NCBI GenBank assembly: GCA_020073465.1 | Contig: JAIQFC010000008.1 | Coordinates: forward strand, 1-64,000 | Reading direction: 5' to 3' | Origin: Terriglobia bacterium | Lineage (GTDB): Bacteria; Acidobacteriota; Terriglobia; Terriglobales; Acidobacteriaceae | DNA length: 64,000 nt | The notes under the pieces: generated by a model | What the model was told of the DNA's origin: nothing | Databases searched by the model: none | Seen by the model: only the letters and a program-made list of their open reading frames with translations | Position numbers and translations under genes: made by a program | Part shown: positions 49,507-58,645 of the stretch, piece after piece | Numbering within the stretch: the stretch's first letter is position 1 | Layout: every line of letters begins with the position of its first letter

Positions 49507-52500
49507 ATGCGAGCCACTTCAGGGTTCTTCCCCAGAACGCATCTTGTTGTCTCGACCTTTGTCCTTGCGACAATCTGCTGCATTGCTTCGGTGGGACAGG
49601 ATTCTGCTGCAGCCCAGCCAATGTCCGGGATGACGACCACGCGCCCGTTGATCACCCAGCCCATTGACGAGGCGCGCCTCACGACGCTCCGGGGCAATAC
49701 GCACCCGCTGGCACGCCCCGAGTTTGATCTCGGCACGGCCCCCGCAAGCCTGCCCATGCAGCGCATGCTGCTGGTACTCAAGCGCAGCCCCGAGCAGGAA
49801 TCTGCGCTCAAGAAACTGCTCGACGACCAGCAGGACAAATCCTCGCCCAATTACCACAAATGGCTCACCCCCGAGCAGTTCGGCCAGCAATACGGCCCCA
49901 CCGACGCCGACATCCAGACAGTCACGTCGTGGCTGCAATCGCACGGATTCGAGGTCGGCACAACCAAGGGCCGCACCGTATTGGAATTCTCCGGCTCCGC
50001 CAGCCAAGTCCAGGAAGCCTTCCACACCACGATTCACAAGTATCTGGTGAATGGTGAGCAACACTGGGCCAACAGCAGCGACCCGCAGATTCCAACCGCG
50101 CTGGCGGGAGCGGTGGCGGGGATTGATTCCCTGCACAATTTCCTGCGGAAGGCCATGAATTCTCTTGTCGGAACCTACTCGGAGGAAACGAAACAGTTAA
50201 CTTCAGCAGAACCGAATTTTACCTTTTCCTGTGGCAATGGCCAGGTCTGTTACGGCGTGGTTCCCTACGATTTCGCCGCAATCTACGATGTGCTCCCGCT
50301 TTGGAATGCGGGCATCGACGGCACCGGCCAGACCATCGCAATTGTGGGACGCACCAACATCAATCAGTCCGACGCGACCACGTTTTGGTCCCTGTTCGGT
50401 CTTACCGTGCCGCAGAACAAGTTGACGGTTACCCTCAATGGACCAGACCCGGGAATCAATAGCGATGAAGGCGAAGCTGACATCGACATCCAATGGTCAG
50501 GCGCAGTCGCACCTAAAGCGGCGATCAATTTTGTGACCTCACAATCTACCAACACAACAGACGGTGTGGACCTCTCCGCGGTGTACATCGTCGAGAACAA
50601 TCTGGCCCCTGTGATGAGCGAGAGCTATGGAGCGTGCGAGTTGGGACTGGGCACAGCGGGAAATCAGTTCTTCTCCACGCTCTGGGCACAGGCTGCCGCG
50701 GAAGGGATCAGCGTCTTTGTGTCGTCTGGAGACAACGGGTCCGCGGGTTGCGACTATCCCGGCGGTCCAGCCCAGTACGGGCTGAATGTGAGCGGAATCG
50801 CCTCTACGGCGTTCAATGCTGCGGTGGGCGGGACCGATTTCAATCAGTACAAGAAGGAGTCCACTTACTGGAATTCGACGAACAATGCGACCACTCAGCA
50901 ATCGGCGAAGGGATACATTCCGGAAACGACGTGGAACGATTCCTGCACGAATGCTCTTGCCGTCACCCTGGGCTACGGCAGCAATGCGGAACAGGCCTGC
51001 AACAATCCGCAAATGATCCAGGCCGGCGGACTGAACTCCATCGCCGGTAGCGGTGGGCCGAGCAGCTGCGTCGTTAATACTCAGGGAGTCGTCGGCAGTT
51101 GCACGAGCGGTTACGCGAAACCTTCCTGGCAGACTGGGACGGGAACGCAGACGGATCAGTTGCGCGACCTTCCAGATATCTCGCTGTTTGCCAGCAACGG
51201 ATTCCTCGGAAGTTTCTACGTGGTCTGCCAGCAGGATCAAACCTTTGGAGTCTGCAACCTGAACAATTTCGCCGGCTATGGCGGCACGTCCGTGGCTTCG
51301 CCGGCCTTTGCCGGAATCATGGCTTTGGTCAACCAGAAGATGGCATCGCCGCAGGGCGTTCCGGGCTTCGCGCTCTATAAGCTCGTGAGCAAGCAGGCGA
51401 ATGCGTTCCACGACATTCCCTCCGGGTCCACGATTGGCCCGCCATGCTACACGGGCAGTCCGAACTGCAAGACCAACACCCCGGGGGATAGTTACGGCAT
51501 CTTGACCGGGTACAGCACCGCAACGGGATATGATCTGGCGACGGGTTTGGGATCAGTTGATGCCGCCAATCTTGTCAACAACTGGAATAAAGCGACGTTT
51601 ACGGCCACAGCCGCTACCCTCACGCTGAACAATGGGAATGCCATCAATACCACGCACGGGACGGCGGTGTCGGTCAATATCGCCCTCAGTCCTACGGCTG
51701 CTACGGGGAACGCAGCCCTTCTCGTGGATGTCGGGCCGGGAACCACCACCGGCAAGGCGATCGACTTCTTCACGCTAAGTGCCGGATCGTTTTCCGGCAA
51801 CACTAGCCTGCTTCCCGCCGGCACCTACGACGTGATCGCCCACTACGGCGGCGATGGCACCTACGGCGGCAGCTATTCCAACTCTGTCAGTGTCACCGTG
51901 AGCAAGGAGAACAGCACGGTGTATCTGCCGGGGCTGCAGCTTGGGGGAGCGGCTGTCACCACTGTCAAATACGACGATCCCTACACGTTGCTGGCCGGTG
52001 TGGAGAACGCAAGCGGAATGCTCTGCAACCCTCCGCCGTATGGTCAGATCGTATGTCCGATCGGAACCATAAGCCTGAGCGACGGCAGCGTTTCCCTTGG
52101 AAACGGGCCATACACGCTGGACAACACTGGCTTCGTCCAGACACCCGCCCAAGCATTCATCCTGACGACCGGGAAACATACGCTGACAGCACAGTACAGC
52201 GGCGACTCAAACTACAACGCCGGATCGGCTTCAGTTGCGGTCACGGTTAATCCGGCCTCCACGTTCATGTCGGCTCCGAATGTCTACAACGGAACGGTGG
52301 GTCAAGATCTGCCGATGTTTATTGAGGTAAGTACGACAAGCCATGGGATCGCACCAACGGGCACGGTCACGTTTTATGCCAATGGGAAAGCTCTAACTGG
52401 AACGTATTCCTCCAATTCCCAGAACGGAGGCACCGGATATTACGCATGGCTAGACGTCTGGTTTGACAGCGATCCGAACGCATTTCCAGCACCTGGGAAC

Positions 52501-53706
52501 TACACGATTACAGCGACGTATAGCGGAGATACGAACTACACGGGCTCGACGTCGTCCGCCGCAAACATAACGATGCTTTATCCAGCGCCCAGCTTAACAG
52601 TGACGCCACAGAGCCAGATTGTGAACTACGGAGGAACGGCGACGTTGACAGCTTTAGTTTCCAGCGGCGACAAGAAGGTTTATCCGACTGGTACCGTCAC
52701 TTTCCTCGATGCTCAAACGCAAGCGACACTATCGGGACCGACAACCTGCGCGAAGACGACGGACAGCAGCGGGAATTACGCGTGCCATGCTTCGGCGAGC
52801 TACACAGTAACCGACGGGTCTGGTGTGTATGTGAACTACAGTGGGGACAGTAACTATCCCGGCAATTCTGCCTGGGTTTACGTCGGCATGCCGGATTTTT
52901 ACCTGAATTCGAATCCTTATCAGGTGAACGTGACGGCCGGCCAATCGCAGGACGTTACGCTCAGTGTTGGTTCCTATGCCAGCTTCAATGGGAATGTGAC
53001 GAACTTCAGTTGTTCCGGTCTGCCGGCAGAAACAACTTGCACCTTCAACCCTCCTCAGTTGACGGCTGATCCGAATCAATGGGTTTCCACCACGCTGACG
53101 ATCACGACTACGGCACTAGGACAATCGCGCAATCGGCTGCGGGCTGGCAAGCTCGGAACTGGTTGGTTACCGGCTGCGGGGCTGCTTTTGATGGGAGCAT
53201 GCTTCATCGGCCTTTCGAATCCACGCAAGCGGGGGCTCCCTGTCGTGTTGCTGCTGTTGGCGATTACGCTAACCTTGCCAAGTTGCGGTGGCGGTAGCGG
53301 AGGCGGTGGTGGAGGCGGCGGTGGCGGCGGTGGTGGACAAAACAATCCCGCACCGTCGATCACGTCCCTGAGCCCCGCGAAGGTCGCGGCTGGATCGCAG
53401 ATTTACCCTGGCATCACCGTCAACGGAACAAACTTCATGAGTACTTCGACGGTGACATTAGGTGGCGCCGTAGCGGGGTCGTATATGAGCCCAACTCAGA
53501 TGTTGATCACCCCGACGACGAGCCAACTGGCGACGGTGGCGCAACTTCCGGTGGTTGTGACCAACCCGGCTCCCGGCGGCGGTCCTTCGAACGCAGTCAA
53601 TTTTGTGGTAACAACCGGCACTCCGACTGGCAATTTCAACGTCACTATAACGGCCAGCGGTGGTGGATTTACGCACACCACGACGCTTTATCTGTACGTG
53701 CAGTAA
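49507..53706 (+). CDS. Secreted sedolisin (S53, pro-kumamolisin) with Ig-like repeats, membrane segments and IPT/TIG domain
   Basis: 1399 residues from the ATG at 49507. Signal peptide (~1-38), pro-domain (~70-200: LKRSPEQESALKKLLDDQQDKSSPNYHKWLTPEQFGQQYGP), catalytic domain ~225-620 with the Glu/Asp pair in DEGEADIDIQW (~321), SSGDNGSAGC (~407) and the Ser in GYGGTSVASPAFAGIM (~592). Ig-like 3-type repeats span ~710-1100 (TYDVIAHYGGDGTYGGS, HTLTAQYSGDSNYNAGS, NYTITATYSGDTNYTGS). Near 1219-1259 come two hydrophobic segments and LTLPSCGGGSGGGG poly-Gly, then an IPT/TIG-like domain and a final strand GNFNVTITASGGGFTHTTTLYLYVQ. It is a probable surface protease. Confidence 0.93.
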   Translation: MRATSGFFPRTHLVVSTFVLATICCIASVGQDSAAAQPMSGMTTTRPLITQPIDEARLTTLRGNTHPLARPEFDLGTAPASLPMQRMLLVLKRSPEQESALKKLLDDQQDKSSPNYHKWLTPEQFGQQYGPTDADIQTVTSWLQSHGFEVGTTKGRTVLEFSGSASQVQEAFHTTIHKYLVNGEQHWANSSDPQIPTALAGAVAGIDSLHNFLRKAMNSLVGTYSEETKQLTSAEPNFTFSCGNGQVCYGVVPYDFAAIYDVLPLWNAGIDGTGQTIAIVGRTNINQSDATTFWSLFGLTVPQNKLTVTLNGPDPGINSDEGEADIDIQWSGAVAPKAAINFVTSQSTNTTDGVDLSAVYIVENNLAPVMSESYGACELGLGTAGNQFFSTLWAQAAAEGISVFVSSGDNGSAGCDYPGGPAQYGLNVSGIASTAFNAAVGGTDFNQYKKESTYWNSTNNATTQQSAKGYIPETTWNDSCTNALAVTLGYGSNAEQACNNPQMIQAGGLNSIAGSGGPSSCVVNTQGVVGSCTSGYAKPSWQTGTGTQTDQLRDLPDISLFASNGFLGSFYVVCQQDQTFGVCNLNNFAGYGGTSVASPAFAGIMALVNQKMASPQGVPGFALYKLVSKQANAFHDIPSGSTIGPPCYTGSPNCKTNTPGDSYGILTGYSTATGYDLATGLGSVDAANLVNNWNKATFTATAATLTLNNGNAINTTHGTAVSVNIALSPTAATGNAALLVDVGPGTTTGKAIDFFTLSAGSFSGNTSLLPAGTYDVIAHYGGDGTYGGSYSNSVSVTVSKENSTVYLPGLQLGGAAVTTVKYDDPYTLLAGVENASGMLCNPPPYGQIVCPIGTISLSDGSVSLGNGPYTLDNTGFVQTPAQAFILTTGKHTLTAQYSGDSNYNAGSASVAVTVNPASTFMSAPNVYNGTVGQDLPMFIEVSTTSHGIAPTGTVTFYANGKALTGTYSSNSQNGGTGYYAWLDVWFDSDPNAFPAPGNYTITATYSGDTNYTGSTSSAANITMLYPAPSLTVTPQSQIVNYGGTATLTALVSSGDKKVYPTGTVTFLDAQTQATLSGPTTCAKTTDSSGNYACHASASYTVTDGSGVYVNYSGDSNYPGNSAWVYVGMPDFYLNSNPYQVNVTAGQSQDVTLSVGSYASFNGNVTNFSCSGLPAETTCTFNPPQLTADPNQWVSTTLTITTTALGQSRNRLRAGKLGTGWLPAAGLLLMGACFIGLSNPRKRGLPVVLLLLAITLTLPSCGGGSGGGGGGGGGGGGGQNNPAPSITSLSPAKVAAGSQIYPGITVNGTNFMSTSTVTLGGAVAGSYMSPTQMLITPTTSQLATVAQLPVVVTNPAPGGGPSNAVNFVVTTGTPTGNFNVTITASGGGFTHTTTLYLYVQ

Positions 53707-53871
53707 ACAGAAAGCTTCGGGCAGAGCATCAGCCAAAAGCCCCGTGTCTCGCGCTGGCGACACGCGAAACATGGGACACTCCGAGTATCGCCAGACTCCA
53801 CATCTCTGCAATCCCCTAAAATCGATGCGCGGAGCCTGGTGTACGATTGACTTGTATCCCAAACCATCACC

Positions 53872-54873
53872 ATGAAACTTTCCACCATCGCCACCGCCCT
53901 CGACGCCCGCCTCGACAACGGCTCTCCCGACACCGAAATCACCGGCCTCAACGGCATTGAGCAGGCCGGCCCCGGAGAGCTTACCTTCGTTTCGAATCCC
54001 AAATACGCGGCTGCGGCTCGCTCTACAAAGGCTTCCGCCGTGATCGTGGCCGACGACTTCCCTGCCATTCCCGTGGCCATGCTGCGCGCGAAGAATCCTT
54101 ATCTCAGCTTCGCGAAGGCGCTGGAACTCTTCTACAAGCCGCTGGCTTATGAACCAGGCGTTCATCCGACCGCGGTGATCGATCCGACGGCAAAGCTCGG
54201 GAAGCATGCGCACCTCGGTCCCTACGTCGTAATCGGAGAGCACGTCGAGATCGGCGTCAACGCAGTCTTGCTTGCGCACGTCGTCATCTATCGCGGCGTG
54301 ACGATTGGCGATAACTTCTTCGCGCACGCGCACTCCGTGGTTCGAGAGAATTGCCGTCTCGGCAACAACGTGCTGCTGCAGAATGGCGTGGTGATCGGCG
54401 CCGACGGCTTCGGCTTTGCCAAGACCGACGACGGCCGTTGGCACAAGATTCCGCAGCCTGCGCCGGTCGTGATCGGGGACGACGTGGAAGTCCAGGCCAA
54501 CTCCTGCATTGACCGCGCCAGCGTGGGCGAAACCCGCATTGGCCGCGGCGTGAAGGTCGACAATCTCGTTCAGGTCGGACACGGCTCCCAGGTAGGCGAA
54601 GACGCGCTGCTGTGCGCGCAAGTCGGGCTGGGAGGCTCCAGCGAAATCGGAAACAAGGTCATTCTGACGGGACAGGTCGGCGTGGTTGGACACTGCGAGG
54701 TCGGCGACGGCACCATCGTTACTCCACAGAGCGGCGTGGCTCACGACATTCCTGCGGGCGCATTGGTCAGCGGCTCGCCCGCCGTCGATCACAAGTTGTG
54801 GCTGAAATACTCCGCGCTGCTGCCCAAGCTGCCGGAGATCGCACGGGCGGCACGGGGCAAATCCAAAGACTAA
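53872..54873 (+). CDS. lpxD: UDP-3-O-acylglucosamine N-acyltransferase LpxD
   Basis: 333 residues. N-terminal uridine-binding domain (GLNGIEQAGPGELTFVSNPKYAAAARSTKASAVIV), then left-handed beta-helix hexapeptide repeats (HPTAVIDPTAKLGKHAHLGPYVVIGEHVEIG ... VGHGSQVGEDALLCAQVGLGGSSEIGNKVILTGQVGVVGHCEVGDG). The catalytic His is expected in VQVGHGSQVG (E. coli IAHNV). It catalyses the third committed step of lipid A synthesis in the cytoplasm. Here it stands alone; lpxA, fabZ and bamA are not adjacent. Confidence 0.95.
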   Translation: MKLSTIATALDARLDNGSPDTEITGLNGIEQAGPGELTFVSNPKYAAAARSTKASAVIVADDFPAIPVAMLRAKNPYLSFAKALELFYKPLAYEPGVHPTAVIDPTAKLGKHAHLGPYVVIGEHVEIGVNAVLLAHVVIYRGVTIGDNFFAHAHSVVRENCRLGNNVLLQNGVVIGADGFGFAKTDDGRWHKIPQPAPVVIGDDVEVQANSCIDRASVGETRIGRGVKVDNLVQVGHGSQVGEDALLCAQVGLGGSSEIGNKVILTGQVGVVGHCEVGDGTIVTPQSGVAHDIPAGALVSGSPAVDHKLWLKYSALLPKLPEIARAARGKSKD

Positions 54874-54883
54874 ACCGCAACCT

Positions 54884-55840
54884 TCACTGTTGTTGCGACG
54901 GGGAATCGCCTGTCCCAGGAGGATTTGTGGGCCCGACCTCATGGAGTTCGAAGGGCTGCAGTCGCGATCCATCCGGCTTCGAGAAGTTGCCGGTGAGCAC
55001 TTGGCAGTTCTGCGAGAGCTTTCCCTTGAAAATTCCAGTCACACGATCTCTCGGGTAGCGCTCCTCAATCTCAAAGTTGCCCATCGAGTCCGCCGTCCCC
55101 TGTAGCCAGAGCGTCTCCCCAATCCGGGCATACTGTTCCGTGCCAGAAAGCGTCTCGCCTTCTCTCATCAACTGCACCCTGATGCTGGAACCAGCACCAA
55201 TTGTGCCGACAAGGCTCTTCTTGAATTTCGGGCACGAGGTCTCTGCGCGAGGCACGGTGTTGACGATGACAAAGTCTCCGTCGCGCAAAAGAATGCGGAA
55301 GGAAAACTTGGGATTCGCAAACACTTGAAAAAGGAATTCTTTTTGGTCGGGTGAAACTGGAAACAGGTCCCAGTATTCTGCGGTCCCGCTCCGATTGAAG
55401 TGAACATCGTAGACACCGGGGGAGCCAGAAAACGGTGTGAAGCCCGAAGGAGTCAGCTCCAAGGGAGCCTCGAGGTCTCCTTCCACGTCCTTTACCAAGG
55501 CCAAACCACTGGAGGAATACTGCTCCGTAGAAACTACCCCCGGCAACTTCGCCTGGAACCGCAACGCGAGTACGTAGGGGCGCTCCCGGAAGAAGTGAGG
55601 CGATTCAGAAGGGCTTTTCTCTCGACCTTTGGCCTGCATTTCCGGCGAGTCCGCCGGGCCCCAAGCAATGCCTATGAGCGATATCTCCGCGGCTCCCGAC
55701 TTCCACTGAACGGGCGACGGAAAGGCCACCGTCTTCTCAAGCGTGTTCGATACAGTGCCGCCGCGCGCGCTGTCTGACGCGCACAGAAGCGCCAGAGCAC
55801 CAGCGATTCCCAGCAACCATCTTCTTCCCAAGTCCGCCAT
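54884..55840 (-). CDS. Secreted protein of unknown function
   Basis: 318 residues from the ATG at 55840, which begins a clear signal peptide (MADLGRRWLLGIAGALALLC, cleavage after SARG); the longer frame upstream lacks one. The mature protein looks beta-rich (KTVAFPSPVQWKSGAAEISLIGIAWGP, YVLALRFQAKLPGVVSTEQYSSSGLALVKD, GVYDVHFNRSGTAEYWDLFPVSP, FRILLRDGDFVIVNT). No family recognised. It converges on lpxD with a 10-bp gap. Confidence 0.6.
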   Translation of the reverse strand: MADLGRRWLLGIAGALALLCASDSARGGTVSNTLEKTVAFPSPVQWKSGAAEISLIGIAWGPADSPEMQAKGREKSPSESPHFFRERPYVLALRFQAKLPGVVSTEQYSSSGLALVKDVEGDLEAPLELTPSGFTPFSGSPGVYDVHFNRSGTAEYWDLFPVSPDQKEFLFQVFANPKFSFRILLRDGDFVIVNTVPRAETSCPKFKKSLVGTIGAGSSIRVQLMREGETLSGTEQYARIGETLWLQGTADSMGNFEIEERYPRDRVTGIFKGKLSQNCQVLTGNFSKPDGSRLQPFELHEVGPTNPPGTGDSPSQQQ

Positions 55841-55919
55841 GGAGACATTGTAGGGCGCGCCAGTGCACCGGCAAAGTTGCGATGGGTCATGTACCGAGAA
55901 CGATTGAGGGGTTGCCTGA

Positions 55920-56657
55920 TCAGACTTGCAGTGCGTCTTTTGCAGAGGAGGTACTCCGGTACTCGTCCGGCAACCCACTCTCAATCACCGCCCTTACTTT
56001 TTCCATCAGGCACTCTCGGCCGCCGAAGTCCTTCGGCTCAATCGCCGAATGAAAGATCACCTTCACCAGCCCCGGCTTGATCGCGAATCTCTTTTTCGGC
56101 ATGGCGTAGTGTGTGCCCACGATGGTCACCGGCACCACCGGCACGCCGCACTCCACCGCCAGATAGAACGGCCCTTTCTTGAACGGCATCAGCTTGCCAT
56201 CAAACGAGCGCTTGCCTTCTGCATAAATCAGCATGCTGATTCCCTTTTGTACGACTTCCTTTGCTGCCTTCACCGCCTCGATCCCCGCATCCCGATTGCC
56301 GCGGTCCACCGGCACCAGCGATGCCAACTTCATCGCAGGCCCCAGGATCGGCGTCTTGAACAATTCCTTCTTCACCATCACCGAGGTGCGACCCGGGATC
56401 AGCGGCATTTGGATCGGCGGATCCAGGTTCGACACATGATTGGTCATGTAGATGTAGGCGCACGCCGGATCGAGTTTGTCCAGCCCCACCGTTTCCACCC
56501 GGACACCGGTCAGCCATACGCCAGCGAATGCTCCCCAGGTGAATACCCGGTAGAGCACGCTGATATCGCCCGTGATAAACGTCCACGAAAATCCGATCAC
56601 CGCCGCCACCGGAGCTGCCAGGCCCCAGAAGGTCAGCATCAGGATTGTGCGGATCAT
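55920..56657 (-). CDS. 1-Acyl-sn-glycerol-3-phosphate acyltransferase (PlsC family)
   Basis: 245 residues from the ATG at 56657. Membrane segment near residues 2-25, the catalytic NHVSNLDPP (Hx4D) motif near 70, VMVKKELFKTPILGPAMKLASLVPVDRGNRDAG, and the EGKRS substrate-binding motif near 145. It acylates lysophosphatidate to phosphatidate at the inner membrane; the family also includes lipid A or ornithine-lipid enzymes, so the name is provisional. It follows the M61 protease gene by 13 bp on the same strand. Confidence 0.87.
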   Translation of the reverse strand: MIRTILMLTFWGLAAPVAAVIGFSWTFITGDISVLYRVFTWGAFAGVWLTGVRVETVGLDKLDPACAYIYMTNHVSNLDPPIQMPLIPGRTSVMVKKELFKTPILGPAMKLASLVPVDRGNRDAGIEAVKAAKEVVQKGISMLIYAEGKRSFDGKLMPFKKGPFYLAVECGVPVVPVTIVGTHYAMPKKRFAIKPGLVKVIFHSAIEPKDFGGRECLMEKVRAVIESGLPDEYRSTSSAKDALQV

Positions 56658-56670
56658 TGCTTTCCAGTCC

Positions 56671-58491
56671 TCATCTTGCGGCCCCCGCCTTGTCGCGCGT
56701 CTCTTTCTTCGACTGTGCCTCACCCTTCAGCCATGCCGCACGCCGGGCACGCTGGCCTTCGGAGGCATTCTCCAGGTCTTTCACTTCGTAGGAGATTTCC
56801 TCGCGGCTGCCAATCTTCCACTTCAGCTCGCGCTCGCCTCCGCGCCGGCCGCGAACTTTCACGGAAAGCGTGCCTCCGGGATTCAATCGTGCCAGGTCTT
56901 GCCTGGACTCCTGCCCGGCAGGCCTGCCTTGCATCTCCAGAATCGTGTCTCCCACCTGCAAGCCAGCCCGCTCGGCTTCGCTGCCCGCGGTCACCGCGCC
57001 CACGATCATGGGTCCATCAAAGTCTCGAGACGCCGCAAAACCAGCGTCCGGCACGGTATTTGGAGTTTCGACTACCCTCAACCCCACGCCGCGGAGAAAA
57101 TCATTCCACGGAATTTCTTCATTTCCGGCCACGTACTTCGAGAAGAACCAGCCCAGGTCCGCGTGGCTGACGGCTTCGGCCGCCTCGCGCACGCCGTCGG
57201 AGTCTTTGAAGCAGCGCCCTTTCTTTGCGTAGTTCTGATTCATCCACTGCAGCACTTCGCGTAACGACGCCTGGCCGTGGCTTGCCTCTCTCACCTGCAG
57301 GTCAAGCATCACCCCCAGCAACTCGCCTTTGTTGTAATAAGAAATACTGCGTTCAGGCCGCCGGTAGTAGGCATTGCCCTCCAGCCACGCATCGAGACTC
57401 GATTCCTCCGCCGACTGCGTCAGGTGCGCCGGACGGCGTTCCAGTTCCGTGATTTCATCCCCCAATCGCTGCAGGTATCTTTTTTCGTCAAGTAGTCCGG
57501 CGCGCAAGTTGATGGTCCCTTCGGCTGTGCTGGTCACGCCCTCGCTGAACCACAGCGCCCGCGTGTAATTCTCCTTTGTGTAGTCGACCGGCTCCAGGGT
57601 CTGCGGCCGGATCCTCTTTACATTCCACAGGTGGAAGAATTCGTGGGACGTGACTCCCGGCAGCGCGCCGGCACTCTTCAGCACCTCCGCATTCAGATCG
57701 ATCGCGGTGGAGTAGGCATGCTCCATGCCGCCTCCCGCCGGTCCTCGCGGAAAGTGGTAAAGAAACATGTAGCGATCAAAGGGACGGTCTTGCATCCAGC
57801 CGGTCGCCGCCGCAACAATCTTGTGCAGCTCGGGGACGATCTTCTCCATGTCGTAGTCGCCGGACTCAGCGTCGACGATCACGCGATAGTGCCCGCCGCC
57901 TTCCTCGAAATCGGCTTCGTGAAATTCGCCAATCTCAACCGGAGAGTCGACCATCCGGTCGTAGTTATCCGCACCGAACCTGCCGTCCGGTAGATCGGCG
58001 AGTGGCGTGGCAATGTGCCAGGCCTCAGGCACGCCGGTGAAGCGCACCGTCATCGGCGACGCGCGCGCGTCCACCGGATACATGAGAACCTGCGCCAGGT
58101 TGAAAAACGCGTGGTGGGCACTCAGCTGCGCGCCAAACGGACCTGGACTGTCGACGAATATCTGATACTCCACCACCGCGCCGTTTCCCGTGCCTGCAAT
58201 CTGCCACTGGCTCTTGTCCAGTTCGTGCACGGCAAGCGGCCGTCCGGCACGGTCTTTCGCCCGCACCCAGTTCACGTACTGCGCGAAGTCGCGCACCTGG
58301 TACAGCGCATTCCACACTGGAAGCTGCAGTTCCCGCCGCGCCGCACCCCCGGGCAGGAGGATTTGCACATTGACGAGGTGCTGCGCTGGTGCGACGAGTG
58401 AAATTGTGTAAGCCACAGCTTGCGGCGACTCGGCAAGCCCGGGGAGGGTAACGGAAAGAATGCAAGTCGCCAACAGAAAACGAATTGTCAT
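56671..58491 (-). CDS. M61-family (glycyl aminopeptidase-like) secreted protease with PDZ domain
   Basis: 606 residues from the ATG at 58491 (MTIRFLLATCILSVTLPGLA, signal peptide). An N-terminal beta domain precedes the M61 catalytic region: GGGMEHAYSTAIDL, then HEFFHLWNVKRIRP (HExxH, zinc ligands) near residue 297 and WFSEGVTSTAEG supplying the third ligand Glu. A PDZ domain sits near 480-565 (GPMIVGAVTAGSEAERAGLQVGDTILEMQGRPA). M61 enzymes cleave Gly/Ala N-terminally. The start codon lies inside a dispersed repeat (58486-58600). Confidence 0.9.
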   Translation of the reverse strand: MTIRFLLATCILSVTLPGLAESPQAVAYTISLVAPAQHLVNVQILLPGGAARRELQLPVWNALYQVRDFAQYVNWVRAKDRAGRPLAVHELDKSQWQIAGTGNGAVVEYQIFVDSPGPFGAQLSAHHAFFNLAQVLMYPVDARASPMTVRFTGVPEAWHIATPLADLPDGRFGADNYDRMVDSPVEIGEFHEADFEEGGGHYRVIVDAESGDYDMEKIVPELHKIVAAATGWMQDRPFDRYMFLYHFPRGPAGGGMEHAYSTAIDLNAEVLKSAGALPGVTSHEFFHLWNVKRIRPQTLEPVDYTKENYTRALWFSEGVTSTAEGTINLRAGLLDEKRYLQRLGDEITELERRPAHLTQSAEESSLDAWLEGNAYYRRPERSISYYNKGELLGVMLDLQVREASHGQASLREVLQWMNQNYAKKGRCFKDSDGVREAAEAVSHADLGWFFSKYVAGNEEIPWNDFLRGVGLRVVETPNTVPDAGFAASRDFDGPMIVGAVTAGSEAERAGLQVGDTILEMQGRPAGQESRQDLARLNPGGTLSVKVRGRRGGERELKWKIGSREEISYEVKDLENASEGQRARRAAWLKGEAQSKKETRDKAGAAR

Positions 58492-58600
58492 CCTGAGCGG
58501 AGTGGCGGCTTCGCGAACGCGAAGCCGTCGCGCAGTCGAAGGACCCCACATCTGCTCGCACCATCCCCAAGCTCCGACAGGCATTCTCTCCACGATCCCC
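58486..58600 (-). repeat. Inverted CCTTCG...CTCAGGATGACA repeat overlapping the M61 start codon
   Basis: On the plus strand: TGTCATCCTGAGCGG (58486-58500), then hairpin GGCTTCGCGAACGCGAAGCC and CAGTCGAAGGACCCC. On the minus strand its last bases read CTCAGGATGACA, in which ATG is the start codon of the M61 gene. Same family as 27358 and 19495. Confidence 0.8.
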
Positions 58601-58645
58601 TCAGTTCTTTGGTTGATATCTCCTAGAAAAACGCGCCGGGAGAGT

